DNA from: an uncultured Clostridia bacterium
Lineage (GTDB): Bacteria > Bacillota > Clostridia > Lachnospirales > Cellulosilyticaceae
Length of the DNA stretch: 63,116 nucleotides
Reading direction: 5' to 3'
Assembly (NCBI GenBank): GCA_937921505.1
Contig: CAKZUB010000015.1
Span: forward strand, 1-63,116
How positions within the stretch are numbered: position 1 is the first letter of the stretch; every line of letters starts with the position of its first letter. Shown piece after piece: positions 33,530-42,697 of this stretch. The notes beneath the pieces are model-generated. The model was not told the DNA's origin. It worked only from the letters and a program-made list of their open reading frames with translations, and made no database searches. The translations under genes were made by a program, and so were the position numbers.

Positions 33530-34417
33530 CTAAAAATTAATTTCACTTCCTACCTTTAAATCAATATATCTTTCTTTAAATTCTTCTTTAAACTTTTCAA
33601 TCGCCCAATCTGATGAGTCATGTGCAGAAAGCGAAATTATCTTTGGATTTACTTTTTTTATTAAATTTATTGAGTTATAAACACTTTCTTCATTAAGACC
33701 TTTCCAAGGAGGATTATGCGATCCTACCCAATGTTGAAAATTTATTGGACCAAACATTACCCTTCCACCTCTTACAGGAAAATGTAATCCTCCAATAATA
33801 GCATAGATTGGTTCATCAAATAATTGTTGGGATCTTTCAATTATTGCTTCTATTGTTTGATGCCCACATCCTACAACTAAAACTATCCCTTTATTTTCTA
33901 CATTAATTGCTAAGCTATGCTCATAGGTATCTCCTAACAGAAATAGTTTTCTAAAAATTGCACCAATGCTTGCAATACCTGGCTTTAGAATTTCTGGTTC
34001 TTTTACTATCTTTACTTTTAGATTTGGATTCCATTTAGACGGACTTACTACATCTGGTGCATATACTGGTATATCACTTATTTCAACATTTCCTTGTGAA
34101 ATACTAAATAATTTTTTCTTATGTTCGGTAAGTCCACCAATATGGTCACTATGAATATGAGAAAGAAAAATCATATCTATTTCATCTAATGAAATACCTT
34201 TAAGTTTCATATTCTGCAATAACGGCGATGGATGTTCACTTTTAGCATTTAAGCCTAAATCAAATAAAATTTTTATGTTATCTGCCTCAATAAAGTGAGC
34301 GGTTCCAGCTTCCGTTTTTAATTCTTTGGAATTTGAATAAAAATCAATTATTGGGGTTAATTTTAATGTTTTCACTACACCAAGTGATTTTAATTTAGTA
34401 AGTTTATTTCTCTCCAT
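33530..34417 (-). CDS. MBL-fold metallohydrolase
   Basis: This 295-residue protein has the metallo-beta-lactamase fold. The metal-binding SHIHSDHIGG motif is near residue 85, the next His is in GLHFPVRGG, GDTYEHSLAINVENKGIVLVVGCGHQ is central and SLSAHDSSDWAIEKFKE is near the end. The layout is like the dihydropteroate-synthase-related MBL proteins found in archaea and Clostridia, not true beta-lactamases. GAGAGGATAATA precedes the ATG. It is a single cassette gene; its upstream attC at 34508-34625 has lost one core. Confidence 0.85.
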   Translation of the reverse strand: MERNKLTKLKSLGVVKTLKLTPIIDFYSNSKELKTEAGTAHFIEADNIKILFDLGLNAKSEHPSPLLQNMKLKGISLDEIDMIFLSHIHSDHIGGLTEHKKKLFSISQGNVEISDIPVYAPDVVSPSKWNPNLKVKIVKEPEILKPGIASIGAIFRKLFLLGDTYEHSLAINVENKGIVLVVGCGHQTIEAIIERSQQLFDEPIYAIIGGLHFPVRGGRVMFGPINFQHWVGSHNPPWKGLNEESVYNSINLIKKVNPKIISLSAHDSSDWAIEKFKEEFKERYIDLKVGSEINF

Positions 34418-34507
34418 ATTATTATCCTCTCAATCTTCAACGTATGTTCTAATTACTAATGCAAATTGTCTTAAAAACGCGAGTACAGATGCGAACATTT
34501 TTCCACT

Positions 34508-34625
34508 ACATTTTAGAGAATATCTCCGTGTTCAAGGCGCCATAAATACTTAGCCAGACTTGGCTTATTATTTATGGTGTGTGTGGCGCTACTCCAGCCG
34601 CACGAACTTGAACACATTGTTGAAC
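34508..34625 (-). other. attC site 8, one core decayed
   Basis: CCGTGTTCAAGGCGCC and GAACTTGAACACATT pair well and the inner CATAAATA and TATTTATG block forms a stem. The right core GTTGAAC is intact, but at the left the expected RYYYAAC reads AGAATAT. The site may no longer recombine. Confidence 0.7.
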
Positions 34626-35334
34626 GAAATCGCTAGCACGATGGCTTTTGCGATTCCCTTCAATTACTTTGTTTCTAGATGACCATCCTTTCATGTAAAC
34701 TACGATGTTACTATTTTTAATCTTGAAAGGAGTTTCTTTATGTATCCATCTTATGTTTCTAAGTTAGTTATAGAATTAGAACTTCGAGGTTATAGTCCTC
34801 GGACAGTGAGTTTTTATTCCAAATATGTGACGAATTTATGAGCAGATTTTTGCTTCATGTGCTTCCTTACAAGTTTGTTAAAATCCGGTAGTATGACTTT
34901 TTATCGAATAGATTCCGATCTGCTAAGGTAACTATTTACCAAAAGCTCATTGCTAAGTAGCAAGGTATTGTTATGCAGTATTACCGGTACTTGATAAATT
35001 TGAGCTTTTAGTGAAGCTCATTGGTAAAGAAAACTTTGTTGCCCTGAATGGGGTAGATACTTTGTTTACAGCCATGAAGTCAATATCAACTAGATGATCT
35101 ATTAATTTGATATCCATTTTTAATTGCCCCTTTGTTGGGGAAGGGGCTGCTATGTTCACTTTTACATCTTTCTACTATTTTACCCTATAAGTTCATAATA
35201 TCTAGAAGTTTTTGAGATTTTTGCAACTGGTTTGCTAACATACTTTTCCCTAGTTCCGAGACTTCGTTCAACAAGATATCTCAGATAACATGCCCTGTCT
35301 TCGGATAGGGCATGTTATCTGAGATATCTCTAAA
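34619..35334 (+). mobile_element. IS91-family element, internally deleted (716 bp)
   Basis: Starting at GTTGAAC, the plus strand first encodes a tyrosine-recombinase N-terminus (MYPSYVSKLVIELELRGYSP from 34741, then a stop). It then jumps to the IS91 transposase C-terminal segment RFLLHVLPYKFVKIR, with stops. The right end has the conserved CTAGTTCCGAG block and a 54-bp perfect hairpin at about 35274-35327, ending TAAAA against GTTATGT at 35335. The target core belongs to the STAND-nuclease cassette. Confidence 0.8.
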
Positions 35335-35409
35335 AGTTATGTAAAGTCGCGTGTCCCACGGAGTCAGTTTCCCCATTGAAGGTTACACCATAAACTCATT
35401 TCAATTATT

Positions 35410-38133
35410 TTATTCCTCTTTTATTATAAAATTTGCCCAACTATATATTTTTGACAAGGTATGTTTCCTATAAATTTCAGAATTAATGTTTTCTACTAGT
35501 TCATCAGCTATATTTCTAAACTCTTTTGCATTCTTAACATCATTTTCCTTAATTAATTCAATAGCACGTTGTATCTTTAAAGGTTTTTTAGCTAATACAG
35601 CAAACTTTTTATCGAACTCATCTTGGTCTTTACACTCTAATAAATCTTTACCTGATTTATATAATACAACAGTTCCTCCCCAGTAATACAGAACACCTAT
35701 GGCACTTAAATCGTATAAGTTTTTATTATGGATTGATACATCATAGTTATCAATATCCTTGGATAATTCATAAAAGGCTTCAATATCCTGTTGAATTGTT
35801 TTTTGTGGTGTAAAGCTTTCACGTTGATCTTTAACTTTTTTGACTGGCAATTTTTTATTATATCCCCTGTCGGAAATATATATAGACTGCAAATCAAATT
35901 CTTGTAATTCTAGAAAGCTAATCCAGCTAATAAAATTCTTCGCATAAAGTTCCCATGTTTCATTTTTTATATCGATCCCTTTAAAAGTATCTTTCAATAA
36001 GTTTATCAACTGAGTAAAAGAAGTTATAGAGATCCCAATATTATTTAGTTTTATATATGGTGTGTAGTATGCAAATTTTGCTCTGATAAACTTTATGAAA
36101 TACTGTTTATTTATCTCCTCAGTTTTACACTTTACAGAATAATAGAATCCTTTTTTCGATACCAAGCCTAGGTTAATAAGTTCTCTTAAAATATTTAAAT
36201 TACTATTTTCAGTTCTTGTATTATTCAACATATTTGTTAGTTCTTCTAGCGTCATTTCATTTTTAATAGCAAAACTTAAGAATACTTTCAAACAAAGAGT
36301 TGGCGTTTGGCGTAATATATAGCTTTCACCAATTGTTGGTATTTCACCTGTTACAAGATAGTCTCTGAATATATCCCAATAAATATTGTATTTAGTACCT
36401 GATTTAACAACTAATCTGTTATTAATTAAAGCTGTTACTACTTTATTATCCAAGACATCATCAACTTCTACTGCATCAAATATGTTTCCATCAAAGGCTC
36501 TTTTTGCTATGTATTTTAAAGCCTTAACTTCTTCGCTCCCAAGTGTCTCTAAGTCACTCTCAAACAATGCCTGTATATTGAGTTCTTGCTCAACAAGTTT
36601 CTCTATCGACTTTCCAGTTCTAATTTGATTATAAGTGTGGATACATAGTTTTTTTGTTAACCAAGGAAAACCTTGTGATCCTTCTATTATTCTTCTCTTA
36701 ATGCTTGATTCTAACGGTAAGGAAATAGATTTTTGGAGTTGATTTATGACACCAAGAACTTCTTTTGAGTCAAATTCCCTCATGTGAATACAATAAGTTT
36801 CTGATTTTATAGTTTGCCATAAATAATAAGCCTCATGATCAATGGGGATATTAATTTCTGTTTTCCAAGAGAATCCTAGCAACACATTTCCACATAGATT
36901 ATTAACATCCATTAAAAATTTATAGAATGTCTTGAAAATTATTTGTTTCCTAAAAACATCTTCAAACTGATCAAATATTATTATCAAATACTTATCCACT
37001 TCTTTAAGATATTTTATTAATTTCTTCATAGAATCAGATTCTAATATATCGAAGTTTGATAGTATTTCGACTGAATTAGGAATAAACTCTTTATCAAGGA
37101 AGTTATTACTATATGCCTTTTCTATCATTGCTTTAAATGATAAAGCAATAAAGTTATTTGTATTAGCACTTCTAGTATCAACAGCAAATACAAAGTATTT
37201 ATTTCTATTATGTTTATTACTATATTTATCTCTTATAGCAGAGACAAATGAACTTTTTCCCCACCCGGACTTCCCGTCAATATAAAAAACTCTTTTAAAA
37301 GATGATTTCTTTTCAATAGAATGAATATAGTCAGAAAAATCTTGCAACAAGTCTTTTCTACCTACAAAATGCTTTCTTGATGTAGGTAAATAATCATACC
37401 AATTATCGCTTTGTTTTACCTCTGCAACAGTTTCAGAAACTTGTGTTGGTATCTCTTCAATTGCTGGTTTATAATTATTATCTTTAGCTTTGAATAAGCT
37501 TAAATAACTAAGACCATTAAGCTCTTCTAAATACTTCTTTATTAATTCAATGGCTTCCATGTTTTCTAAAGGCAAATTGCTTTTGGCATCAATTACAGTA
37601 AAACTTTGAGATTCGGTTGTTGTTTTTAAAATGAGTACTCTGAATATCCCAAAATAGGAGTACACTAATATTTCTTTTCTTATATCTATTTGATAATTCT
37701 CAAATGAAGCTTTTTCCACGGTACCTGCTTCTTCTAATAATTCAATTATTTTGGATGGCCCCCAAAAGTATAAGTTTTGATATTCCTTCTTTTTACCCAT
37801 TTCTTCTATTAATCCTGCAACTTGATGAACGTATTCACTTACAGACAAGAAATATGCATAAGGTACATCTTTAAATTGTGCATTAAAAACAAAAGACTTT
37901 ATATCCGTTGAAGATAAAGCTTCTCTTGCTTTACACTCTATATATATTTTTTCATTGAATCTATCTTTATGTGTTGCTATCAAATCAATTTCCATGCCTG
38001 TAAAATTAACTCTTTCAGTAATGGTATATCTCTGTTTAGAAAAAATAGCAGATACTAATTCTTCAAAAAACTCACCTTTTTTACTAGAATCATCTACTTT
38101 ATTAAAAATTATTTTTATTTGTTTCTTAAGCAT
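35410..38133 (-). CDS. PD-(D/E)XK nuclease-STAND NTPase fusion, candidate anti-phage defence protein
   Basis: This 907-residue protein has three parts. Residues about 15-110 form a restriction-endonuclease-like (Mrr/PD-(D/E)XK) domain with FFEELVSAIF, the acidic GMEIDLIATHKD and IYIECKAREA. Residues about 260-520 are a P-loop NTPase: FVGRKDLLQDF, Walker A IDGKSGWGKSSFVSA and Walker B LIIIFDQFEDVF, as in STAND ATPases. The remaining 380 residues are helical and lack recognised repeats, and could be the sensor. Avs (AVAST) defence proteins share the nuclease-STAND layout, but their C-terminal repeats are not obvious here. AAGGAGG precedes the ATG. At 2.7 kb it is very large for an integron cassette. 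The attC at 38218 lies upstream, and the core GTTATGT with an IS91-like insertion lies downstream. Confidence 0.85.
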   Translation of the reverse strand: MLKKQIKIIFNKVDDSSKKGEFFEELVSAIFSKQRYTITERVNFTGMEIDLIATHKDRFNEKIYIECKAREALSSTDIKSFVFNAQFKDVPYAYFLSVSEYVHQVAGLIEEMGKKKEYQNLYFWGPSKIIELLEEAGTVEKASFENYQIDIRKEILVYSYFGIFRVLILKTTTESQSFTVIDAKSNLPLENMEAIELIKKYLEELNGLSYLSLFKAKDNNYKPAIEEIPTQVSETVAEVKQSDNWYDYLPTSRKHFVGRKDLLQDFSDYIHSIEKKSSFKRVFYIDGKSGWGKSSFVSAIRDKYSNKHNRNKYFVFAVDTRSANTNNFIALSFKAMIEKAYSNNFLDKEFIPNSVEILSNFDILESDSMKKLIKYLKEVDKYLIIIFDQFEDVFRKQIIFKTFYKFLMDVNNLCGNVLLGFSWKTEINIPIDHEAYYLWQTIKSETYCIHMREFDSKEVLGVINQLQKSISLPLESSIKRRIIEGSQGFPWLTKKLCIHTYNQIRTGKSIEKLVEQELNIQALFESDLETLGSEEVKALKYIAKRAFDGNIFDAVEVDDVLDNKVVTALINNRLVVKSGTKYNIYWDIFRDYLVTGEIPTIGESYILRQTPTLCLKVFLSFAIKNEMTLEELTNMLNNTRTENSNLNILRELINLGLVSKKGFYYSVKCKTEEINKQYFIKFIRAKFAYYTPYIKLNNIGISITSFTQLINLLKDTFKGIDIKNETWELYAKNFISWISFLELQEFDLQSIYISDRGYNKKLPVKKVKDQRESFTPQKTIQQDIEAFYELSKDIDNYDVSIHNKNLYDLSAIGVLYYWGGTVVLYKSGKDLLECKDQDEFDKKFAVLAKKPLKIQRAIELIKENDVKNAKEFRNIADELVENINSEIYRKHTLSKIYSWANFIIKEE

Positions 38134-38217
38134 TTTTTGCCTCCTTGTAAGTATAATAAATTCTTTGAAAGTTTTTCCTTAAAATCGCCATAAGACATGG
38201 CAAACCTATACGATTTC

Positions 38218-38346
38218 ATATAACGTCTCGGCATTCAAGACGTTCCTCAGTCCAAGATAACTCTTATCTTAGACTGAGGAATGTGCTCTGCTTCTTTGAA
38301 TACTTGACACAAAACAGGAAAGGTGAACTTGAGTGCATTGTTGTTG
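38218..38346 (-). other. attC site 9 (129 bp)
   Basis: ATATAAC at the left, the paired arms GGCATTCAAGACG and GAACTTGAGTGCATT, the inner stem of CTCAGTCCAAGATAA with TTATCTTAGACTGAG, and the altered right core GTTGTTG are visible. It is a close relative of the sites at 21381 and 41651. It opens the STAND-nuclease cassette. Confidence 0.85.
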
Positions 38347-39265
38347 GTGGTGGATTATCTAGTGGTCTCTCACATTTTTAATCCTTTAAGAAGAAGTTCT
38401 TTATTCATGTAAAGATTACTCTCTGCTGTTTTTAAAGGCAAATTTCTTGAAGGGCTTAAGAAACTTTATTCAGCCAGGGATTTATATCTTCCAGATAATT
38501 AGCTCTCTCTTGTTGACCCTGATACTTTTCAGTCTTTTCTTGATTCTTTATATGCTAAAGACTGGATTGTCTTTTCTAAAGCTGTCTTTAGCATATAAAG
38601 AATCACGTTATTAAGTATTTAGGTCGCTATACACATCATGTGGCTATTTCTGATTTTAGAATTAAAACCATTACAGCGACTCATGTTTCTTTCTCATACC
38701 AAGATAACATCGATGGTGGTACCCAAAAGCTCATGACGCTTACATCCGATGAATTTATGCGAAGGTTCTTACTCCATGGTCTTCCTCGCAATTTTGTTAA
38801 AATCCGGTATTACGGCTTTTTATCGAATAGATTCTGATCTGCTAAGGTAGCTCTTTGCCGAAAGCTCATTGCTAAGCAGCGAGGTATTGTTATTACAACA
38901 TTACCGGTGCTTGATAAATTTGAGCTTTTAGTGAAGCTCATTGGTAAAGAAAAACTTTGCTGCCCGGAATGTGGTAGATACTTTGTGTATAATCACGAAG
39001 TCAATATCAACTAGGTGATCTATTAATTTGATATCTATTTTTAATTGCCCTTTTGTTGGGGAAGGGGATGCTATGTTCACTTTTACATCTTTCTACTATT
39101 TTACCCTATAAGTTCATAATATCTAGAAGTTTTTGAGATTTTTGCAACTGGTTTGCTAACATACTTTTCCCTAGGTCCGCGACTTCGTTCAACAAGATAT
39201 CTCAGATAACACGCCCTGTCTTCGGATAGGGTTGTTTTTTTGTGTTATCAGATATATCCCTAAAA
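38340..39265 (+). mobile_element. IS91-family element with decayed transposase (926 bp)
   Basis: The plus strand carries the C-terminal half of an IS91-type Y2 transposase in broken frames: SAVFKGKFLEGLKKLYSARD, SFLDSLYAKDWIVFSKA, then YLGRYTHHVAISDF, DEFMRRFLLHGLPRNFVKIR and LLVKLIGKEKLCCPECGRYF. The N-terminal half is deleted. The conserved right end with its hairpin finishes TAAAA at 39265, next to GTTAGAC. The catalytic tyrosines cannot be judged. Confidence 0.85.
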
Positions 39266-39288
39266 GTTAGACGCAGTGATAACGGAAG

Positions 39289-39768
39289 CTAGAGATACAT
39301 CATACGTAGGTAAGTCAGTGAAATAACGCTCATAGTAGTTATAAAAACAGAAAATACCACTAGCATCCTCACTAATCTTAATCTTCTAGCTTGACTTCTC
39401 ACAAAATAATCCAAATCTTGTACAACCATAGCTATAGTTTCTTCATCTAACGTATCTAATTCATTGGAATCCAATCCATCAAAATCAAAGTACTCAGACA
39501 TTTTACTATACCTATTATTTCGTGGCATTCTTATGGTATATACATATACGAAACTCCACATAAAGGCGGATAACGCTAGAACTAAACCATATACTGTAGA
39601 CTGAACATCTTTCCTACCATATATCTCACTTACGAAAACGAAGCACCAGAATAATGCAGACATAACGATACTAGTTATCCTAAACTCTTTGAGATTACTT
39701 TCAATCTTGGTCAGTTGCTTATCTAGACTCTTAAAATTGATTCTTGATTTTACATAGTAATTATGCAT
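39289..39768 (-). CDS. Membrane protein, second gene of a coiled-coil/membrane pair
   Basis: I do not recognise this 159-residue protein. An N-terminal helical part (about 10-28) is followed by two membrane helices (about 33-50 and 58-78), a soluble acidic loop (FDFDGLDSNELDTLDEETIA) and a last helix (about 133-155). AAGGAGAAAGATA precedes the ATG, and the start overlaps the previous gene by 8 bases. It ends 23 bases before the core GTCTAAC that carries an IS91-like insertion. It probably works together with the upstream coiled-coil membrane protein. Confidence 0.72.
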   Translation of the reverse strand: MHNYYVKSRINFKSLDKQLTKIESNLKEFRITSIVMSALFWCFVFVSEIYGRKDVQSTVYGLVLALSAFMWSFVYVYTIRMPRNNRYSKMSEYFDFDGLDSNELDTLDEETIAMVVQDLDYFVRSQARRLRLVRMLVVFSVFITTMSVISLTYLRMMYL

Positions 39769-40258
39769 TATCTTTCTCCTTATACTTACCAGAGTTTATT
39801 AATAGGGACGCAAAAACCGAAAAAGCCAAGCCAATTAAACCGACAATAATTGCAGCTGGATACTTTGAAGCATTAAAGTATCCTCCACTTACACCGAACA
39901 AAATGGAGGCAATACCAAATAGTACTGTTCCTGGCTTAGAATTCTGATTAGAAGTGGCAAGCATCTCATTATCCTTTTTTAAAGTTATTTCATTCTTTTG
40001 CAAAGCAATTACTTGAGATGTTGCATCCTTAAGGTCCTTTTCAAGTTCTTTTACTTGACTTCTTAAATCTTTATTTTCTTCTTCAAGATGATGGCTATGC
40101 GTATATACGTGACTAACCTTTGTAAGGAAAAGCATAGTATTTGTACCTTCTTTGAAAATGCTCCCCATAGTATAATCAGTAATCTCACTTGGATTAATAC
40201 CCAAGTCTTGAACCAAATCTCTTATTGGTTCCGAAATTTCACTCCACTTATTGCTCAT
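39761..40258 (-). CDS. Coiled-coil membrane protein, first gene of a pair
   Basis: This 165-residue protein has an N-terminal soluble part, a heptad-rich coiled coil at about residues 56-103 (including EENKDLRSQVKELEKDLKDA), and two adjacent C-terminal membrane helices (about 110-128 and 134-155). No known domain is recognised. GGAGGAAC precedes the ATG. It is translationally coupled to the next membrane gene. A two-gene, one-cassette layout of this type is typical of toxin-antitoxin or defence units, but nothing in the sequence proves that role. Confidence 0.72.
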   Translation of the reverse strand: MSNKWSEISEPIRDLVQDLGINPSEITDYTMGSIFKEGTNTMLFLTKVSHVYTHSHHLEEENKDLRSQVKELEKDLKDATSQVIALQKNEITLKKDNEMLATSNQNSKPGTVLFGIASILFGVSGGYFNASKYPAAIIVGLIGLAFSVFASLLINSGKYKEKDNA

Positions 40259-40296
40259 AGTTCCTCCTCAAATTTAGATTAACTAGTTATTATTGC

Positions 40297-40410
40297 GTCT
40301 AACGTCTCCGTACTCCAGACGCCAGAGAAGTTTAGAGAGCTCTTCTCTTAACTTCTCTGGTGTGCTTTGCAGTCTTCTCATGCAAAGCGAACTGGAGTAT
40401 TTTGTTGAAC
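40297..40410 (-). other. attC site 10 (114 bp)
   Basis: GTCTAAC, the arms CCGTACTCCAGACGCC and GCGAACTGGAGTA, the inner stem CCAGAGAAG with CTTCTCTGG, and GTTGAAC are all intact. It opens the two-gene membrane cassette and closes the one at 40713. Confidence 0.92.
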
Positions 40411-40682
40411 TAAATCGCTAGAGCGACGGCTTTTTCGATTAACCTAGTTTATTCTTTCTGTAACATAGCCTTTAATATTCTGCATACTCATGGTATACTA
40501 AACTTAGTTATTTGCAATTTTGTGGTAATTAGTTCTATATTTTCAGTTATAAACGTTTGTTTTATTATAGGAAACATACACTTCCCTAGAGTTCCGCGAC
40601 TTCGTTCAACAAGATATCTCAGATAACACGCCCTATCTTCGGATAGGGCCGTTTTTTTGTGTTATCAGATATATCCCTAAAA
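40404..40682 (+). mobile_element. Short nonautonomous IS91-like element, twin of 21504
   Basis: This 279-bp element begins at GTTGAAC of attC site 10 and ends TAAAA against GTTAGGT at 40683. It is nearly identical to the element at 21504-21772, with the same right-end hairpin and no coding sequence. Two nearly identical short copies suggest movement by transposase supplied in trans. Confidence 0.78.
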
Positions 40683-40712
40683 GTTAGGTGATGTTCACAA
40701 CGGACCTTGGGC

Positions 40713-41615
40713 CTATTCCTTTACTCTTGCAATATTAAAATGTCCATTATTATCTTTACACAAGAAATCAAGGGCTTGCCTTTTTTTATATAATTCCATT
40801 TTGATAAAATATTTCTTTAAGTTAAGGAATGAATTAATGAAATCACGAAACATCAAAACGTTATCACATTCATCCGTCTTTTGAAATATTGGTGATTTTT
40901 TGTTACCACTAACATCATTTAAAATAACATGATACGGCACTCTCTCACGATATCTCATTCCTTCTGTATCAGAATACTCTTCACTTAACACGTGTGATGG
41001 TATCCCTAGAAAAGATGTTATAAATTTGCTATTTCTAAATGCTAATAAATCATCCACATATGTATCATCAAGCCAAATTATATATCTGTTTAATATAACA
41101 TCAATTCTATCCACGTAATCTTGCAAATCATTCTCAAGCTTTTCACACCAGCTAATGATACTATGGGGCGGTTCCTTTTTACATAGTCTTGTATCCGCCT
41201 GACTGTATACATCGAATTTCGAAATTTGGTTATAAAACGCATCTGTAAAGACATCAGTATCCTCTTGCCATTCGAAGCAATTCCAGTCACTTTCGTTGCA
41301 AATATTTTTGTACAATAGTAATACCAAAAAAGTAACGTCTTTATATATTACGTATACATCACTATTTACCATTCTGAAAACTTTATCTTTCTTAATCTTT
41401 TCAGGAAAATAAACAACCAGCCAATAAAATACTACACTTACAATATATCCCAAACTCAGATTAAACCATATTCCATCATGCTCTTGAGGCTTAATAAATA
41501 AATGCTGTAATTTAAATGGTAATTTAATTACAGGCAAATCTGAAAACCTTATCAAAACAATTATACTAATCAGTAAGAATATCCTAAATATAAATATAAG
41601 TAATCGTTTTTTCAT
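40713..41615 (-). CDS. Unknown membrane protein (cassette gene)
   Basis: I do not recognise this 300-residue protein. It has two N-terminal membrane helices (about 5-22 and 52-70) and a large cytosolic domain of about 225 residues with several conserved-looking Trp and Cys residues (SDWNCFEWQED, IISWCEKLENDLQDYVDRI). No enzymatic motif is seen. AAAGGATAGGAA precedes the ATG. It is a single-gene cassette between attC sites 10 and 11. Confidence 0.7.
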   Translation of the reverse strand: MKKRLLIFIFRIFLLISIIVLIRFSDLPVIKLPFKLQHLFIKPQEHDGIWFNLSLGYIVSVVFYWLVVYFPEKIKKDKVFRMVNSDVYVIYKDVTFLVLLLYKNICNESDWNCFEWQEDTDVFTDAFYNQISKFDVYSQADTRLCKKEPPHSIISWCEKLENDLQDYVDRIDVILNRYIIWLDDTYVDDLLAFRNSKFITSFLGIPSHVLSEEYSDTEGMRYRERVPYHVILNDVSGNKKSPIFQKTDECDNVLMFRDFINSFLNLKKYFIKMELYKKRQALDFLCKDNNGHFNIARVKE

Positions 41616-41650
41616 TTCCTATCCTTTCATATAAAGTAGTTGTGAATGTC

Positions 41651-41779
41651 ACCTAACGTTCTCACACTCAAGACGTTTCTCAGCCTTAGATAGCTCTTAT
41701 CTTAGGCTGAGAAATGTGCTTTGCTTCTTCGTAGGTATGACCCAAAATAAGCAAAGCGAACTTGAGTGCTTTGTTAGAC
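41651..41779 (-). other. attC site 11 (129 bp)
   Basis: ACCTAAC, arms CACACTCAAGACG and GAACTTGAGTGC, the inner stem of CTCAGCCTTAGATA with TATCTTAGGCTGAG-like sequence, and GTTAGAC are intact. No insertion sequence is present at its core, so it shows the uninterrupted state of the long attC type. Confidence 0.92.
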
Positions 41780-41800
41780 GGAGGGCAATACGGCTCTTTA

Positions 41801-42661
41801 TTACATATCTAGTGGTTTAAGAAAATATTTATTGATTCTAAATTCAAATTGATCTATTTTTTCAATATCAAGTTCAACTTCAAAATGACGTTCTTTAATC
41901 ATCTGATTTCTAACTGCTATCTTCATTCTTATTGTACTTAATTTTGATACCCCTGGATTACTCATTGATAATTCAACATAAAACTGAATTCGTTCTCCAC
42001 ATTCTCGTAATACCGCCTTCTTATTAGTTAAATCAGGATAAATTACATTTAAACTGCATACATTATACTCCCTAAAAAATGGAAGTTTACAATACCTATC
42101 ACTCATGACAGGTTCAAACAGGTATTTTTTACCCTCTAGAGTCCAAATAAATTCTTCTACCTTAAAGTCAGTTAATGGTATATGAGATAGTGATGAAATA
42201 TAGAATGACATATTAGTATGCCAACAGACTTCTTCTATAAAATCATCTTTATATTCTTTGAAAACTATTGGATACTTTGTGTTTATATTATTTTGAAAGT
42301 TTTTATTAACTTGCTCCATTTCAGAATACTCAAATTTTATAGTATTTTGAAATCTAATAGAAGGCATTGTAATATTATCGAGATATTCCTTTTGTATTAT
42401 ATTTAAAGCATCATTCGCTAAAGATAATGCTTTATTCTGCCTTAATGCAATATAGCCCAATACAATCGTACCCACAGCACCAACATATGAGCCCCAGAAG
42501 GAAAACCAATCTTTAACAGTAAATTTAGTTTTGAAACATATCCCTAAAAACGATTTTTTAAGTATAACTTTCTCTAATAAAATTGGAAATATAATAATAA
42601 AAACTGTTACTAATATCACAAATAAAAAGTATTTCAAATTTATTTTCTTGTTACTGTTCAT
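41801..42661 (-). CDS. Unknown two-helix membrane protein (first cassette)
   Basis: This 286-residue protein has two N-terminal membrane helices (about 12-34 and 55-72, with WFSFWGSYVGAVGTIVLGYI) followed by a short helix and a cytosolic domain of about 190 residues. Similar two-helix proteins with this FWGSYVGA-type segment are frequent in accessory DNA of Firmicutes; their role is unknown. A strong GGGGAGGAGGC lies upstream of the ATG. On the minus strand this is the first cassette: the core GTTAGAC at 42698-42704 precedes it. Confidence 0.72.
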   Translation of the reverse strand: MNSNKKINLKYFLFVILVTVFIIIFPILLEKVILKKSFLGICFKTKFTVKDWFSFWGSYVGAVGTIVLGYIALRQNKALSLANDALNIIQKEYLDNITMPSIRFQNTIKFEYSEMEQVNKNFQNNINTKYPIVFKEYKDDFIEEVCWHTNMSFYISSLSHIPLTDFKVEEFIWTLEGKKYLFEPVMSDRYCKLPFFREYNVCSLNVIYPDLTNKKAVLRECGERIQFYVELSMSNPGVSKLSTIRMKIAVRNQMIKERHFEVELDIEKIDQFEFRINKYFLKPLDM

Positions 42662-42697
42662 ACCTTGCCTCCTCCCCGTAAAGTAGTATTGTCTTTC

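Noticed and set aside
33530..34417. MBL-fold gene as a beta-lactamase resistance cassette
   Set aside because: The motif order is that of broader MBL hydrolases, and there is no signal peptide; nothing points to beta-lactam hydrolysis.
34741..34850. The tyrosine-recombinase start MYPSYVSKLVIELELRGYSP as a remnant of an integron integrase
   Set aside because: It is fused to an IS91 transposase fragment inside an element with IS91-like ends. Some IS91-family elements carry an accessory tyrosine recombinase, which explains it better than IntI.
38640..38837. Open frame of 65 codons on the plus strand as an independent gene
   Set aside because: Its product is an internal piece of an IS91-type transposase; flanking frames carry the rest with stops, so it is part of a decayed element.
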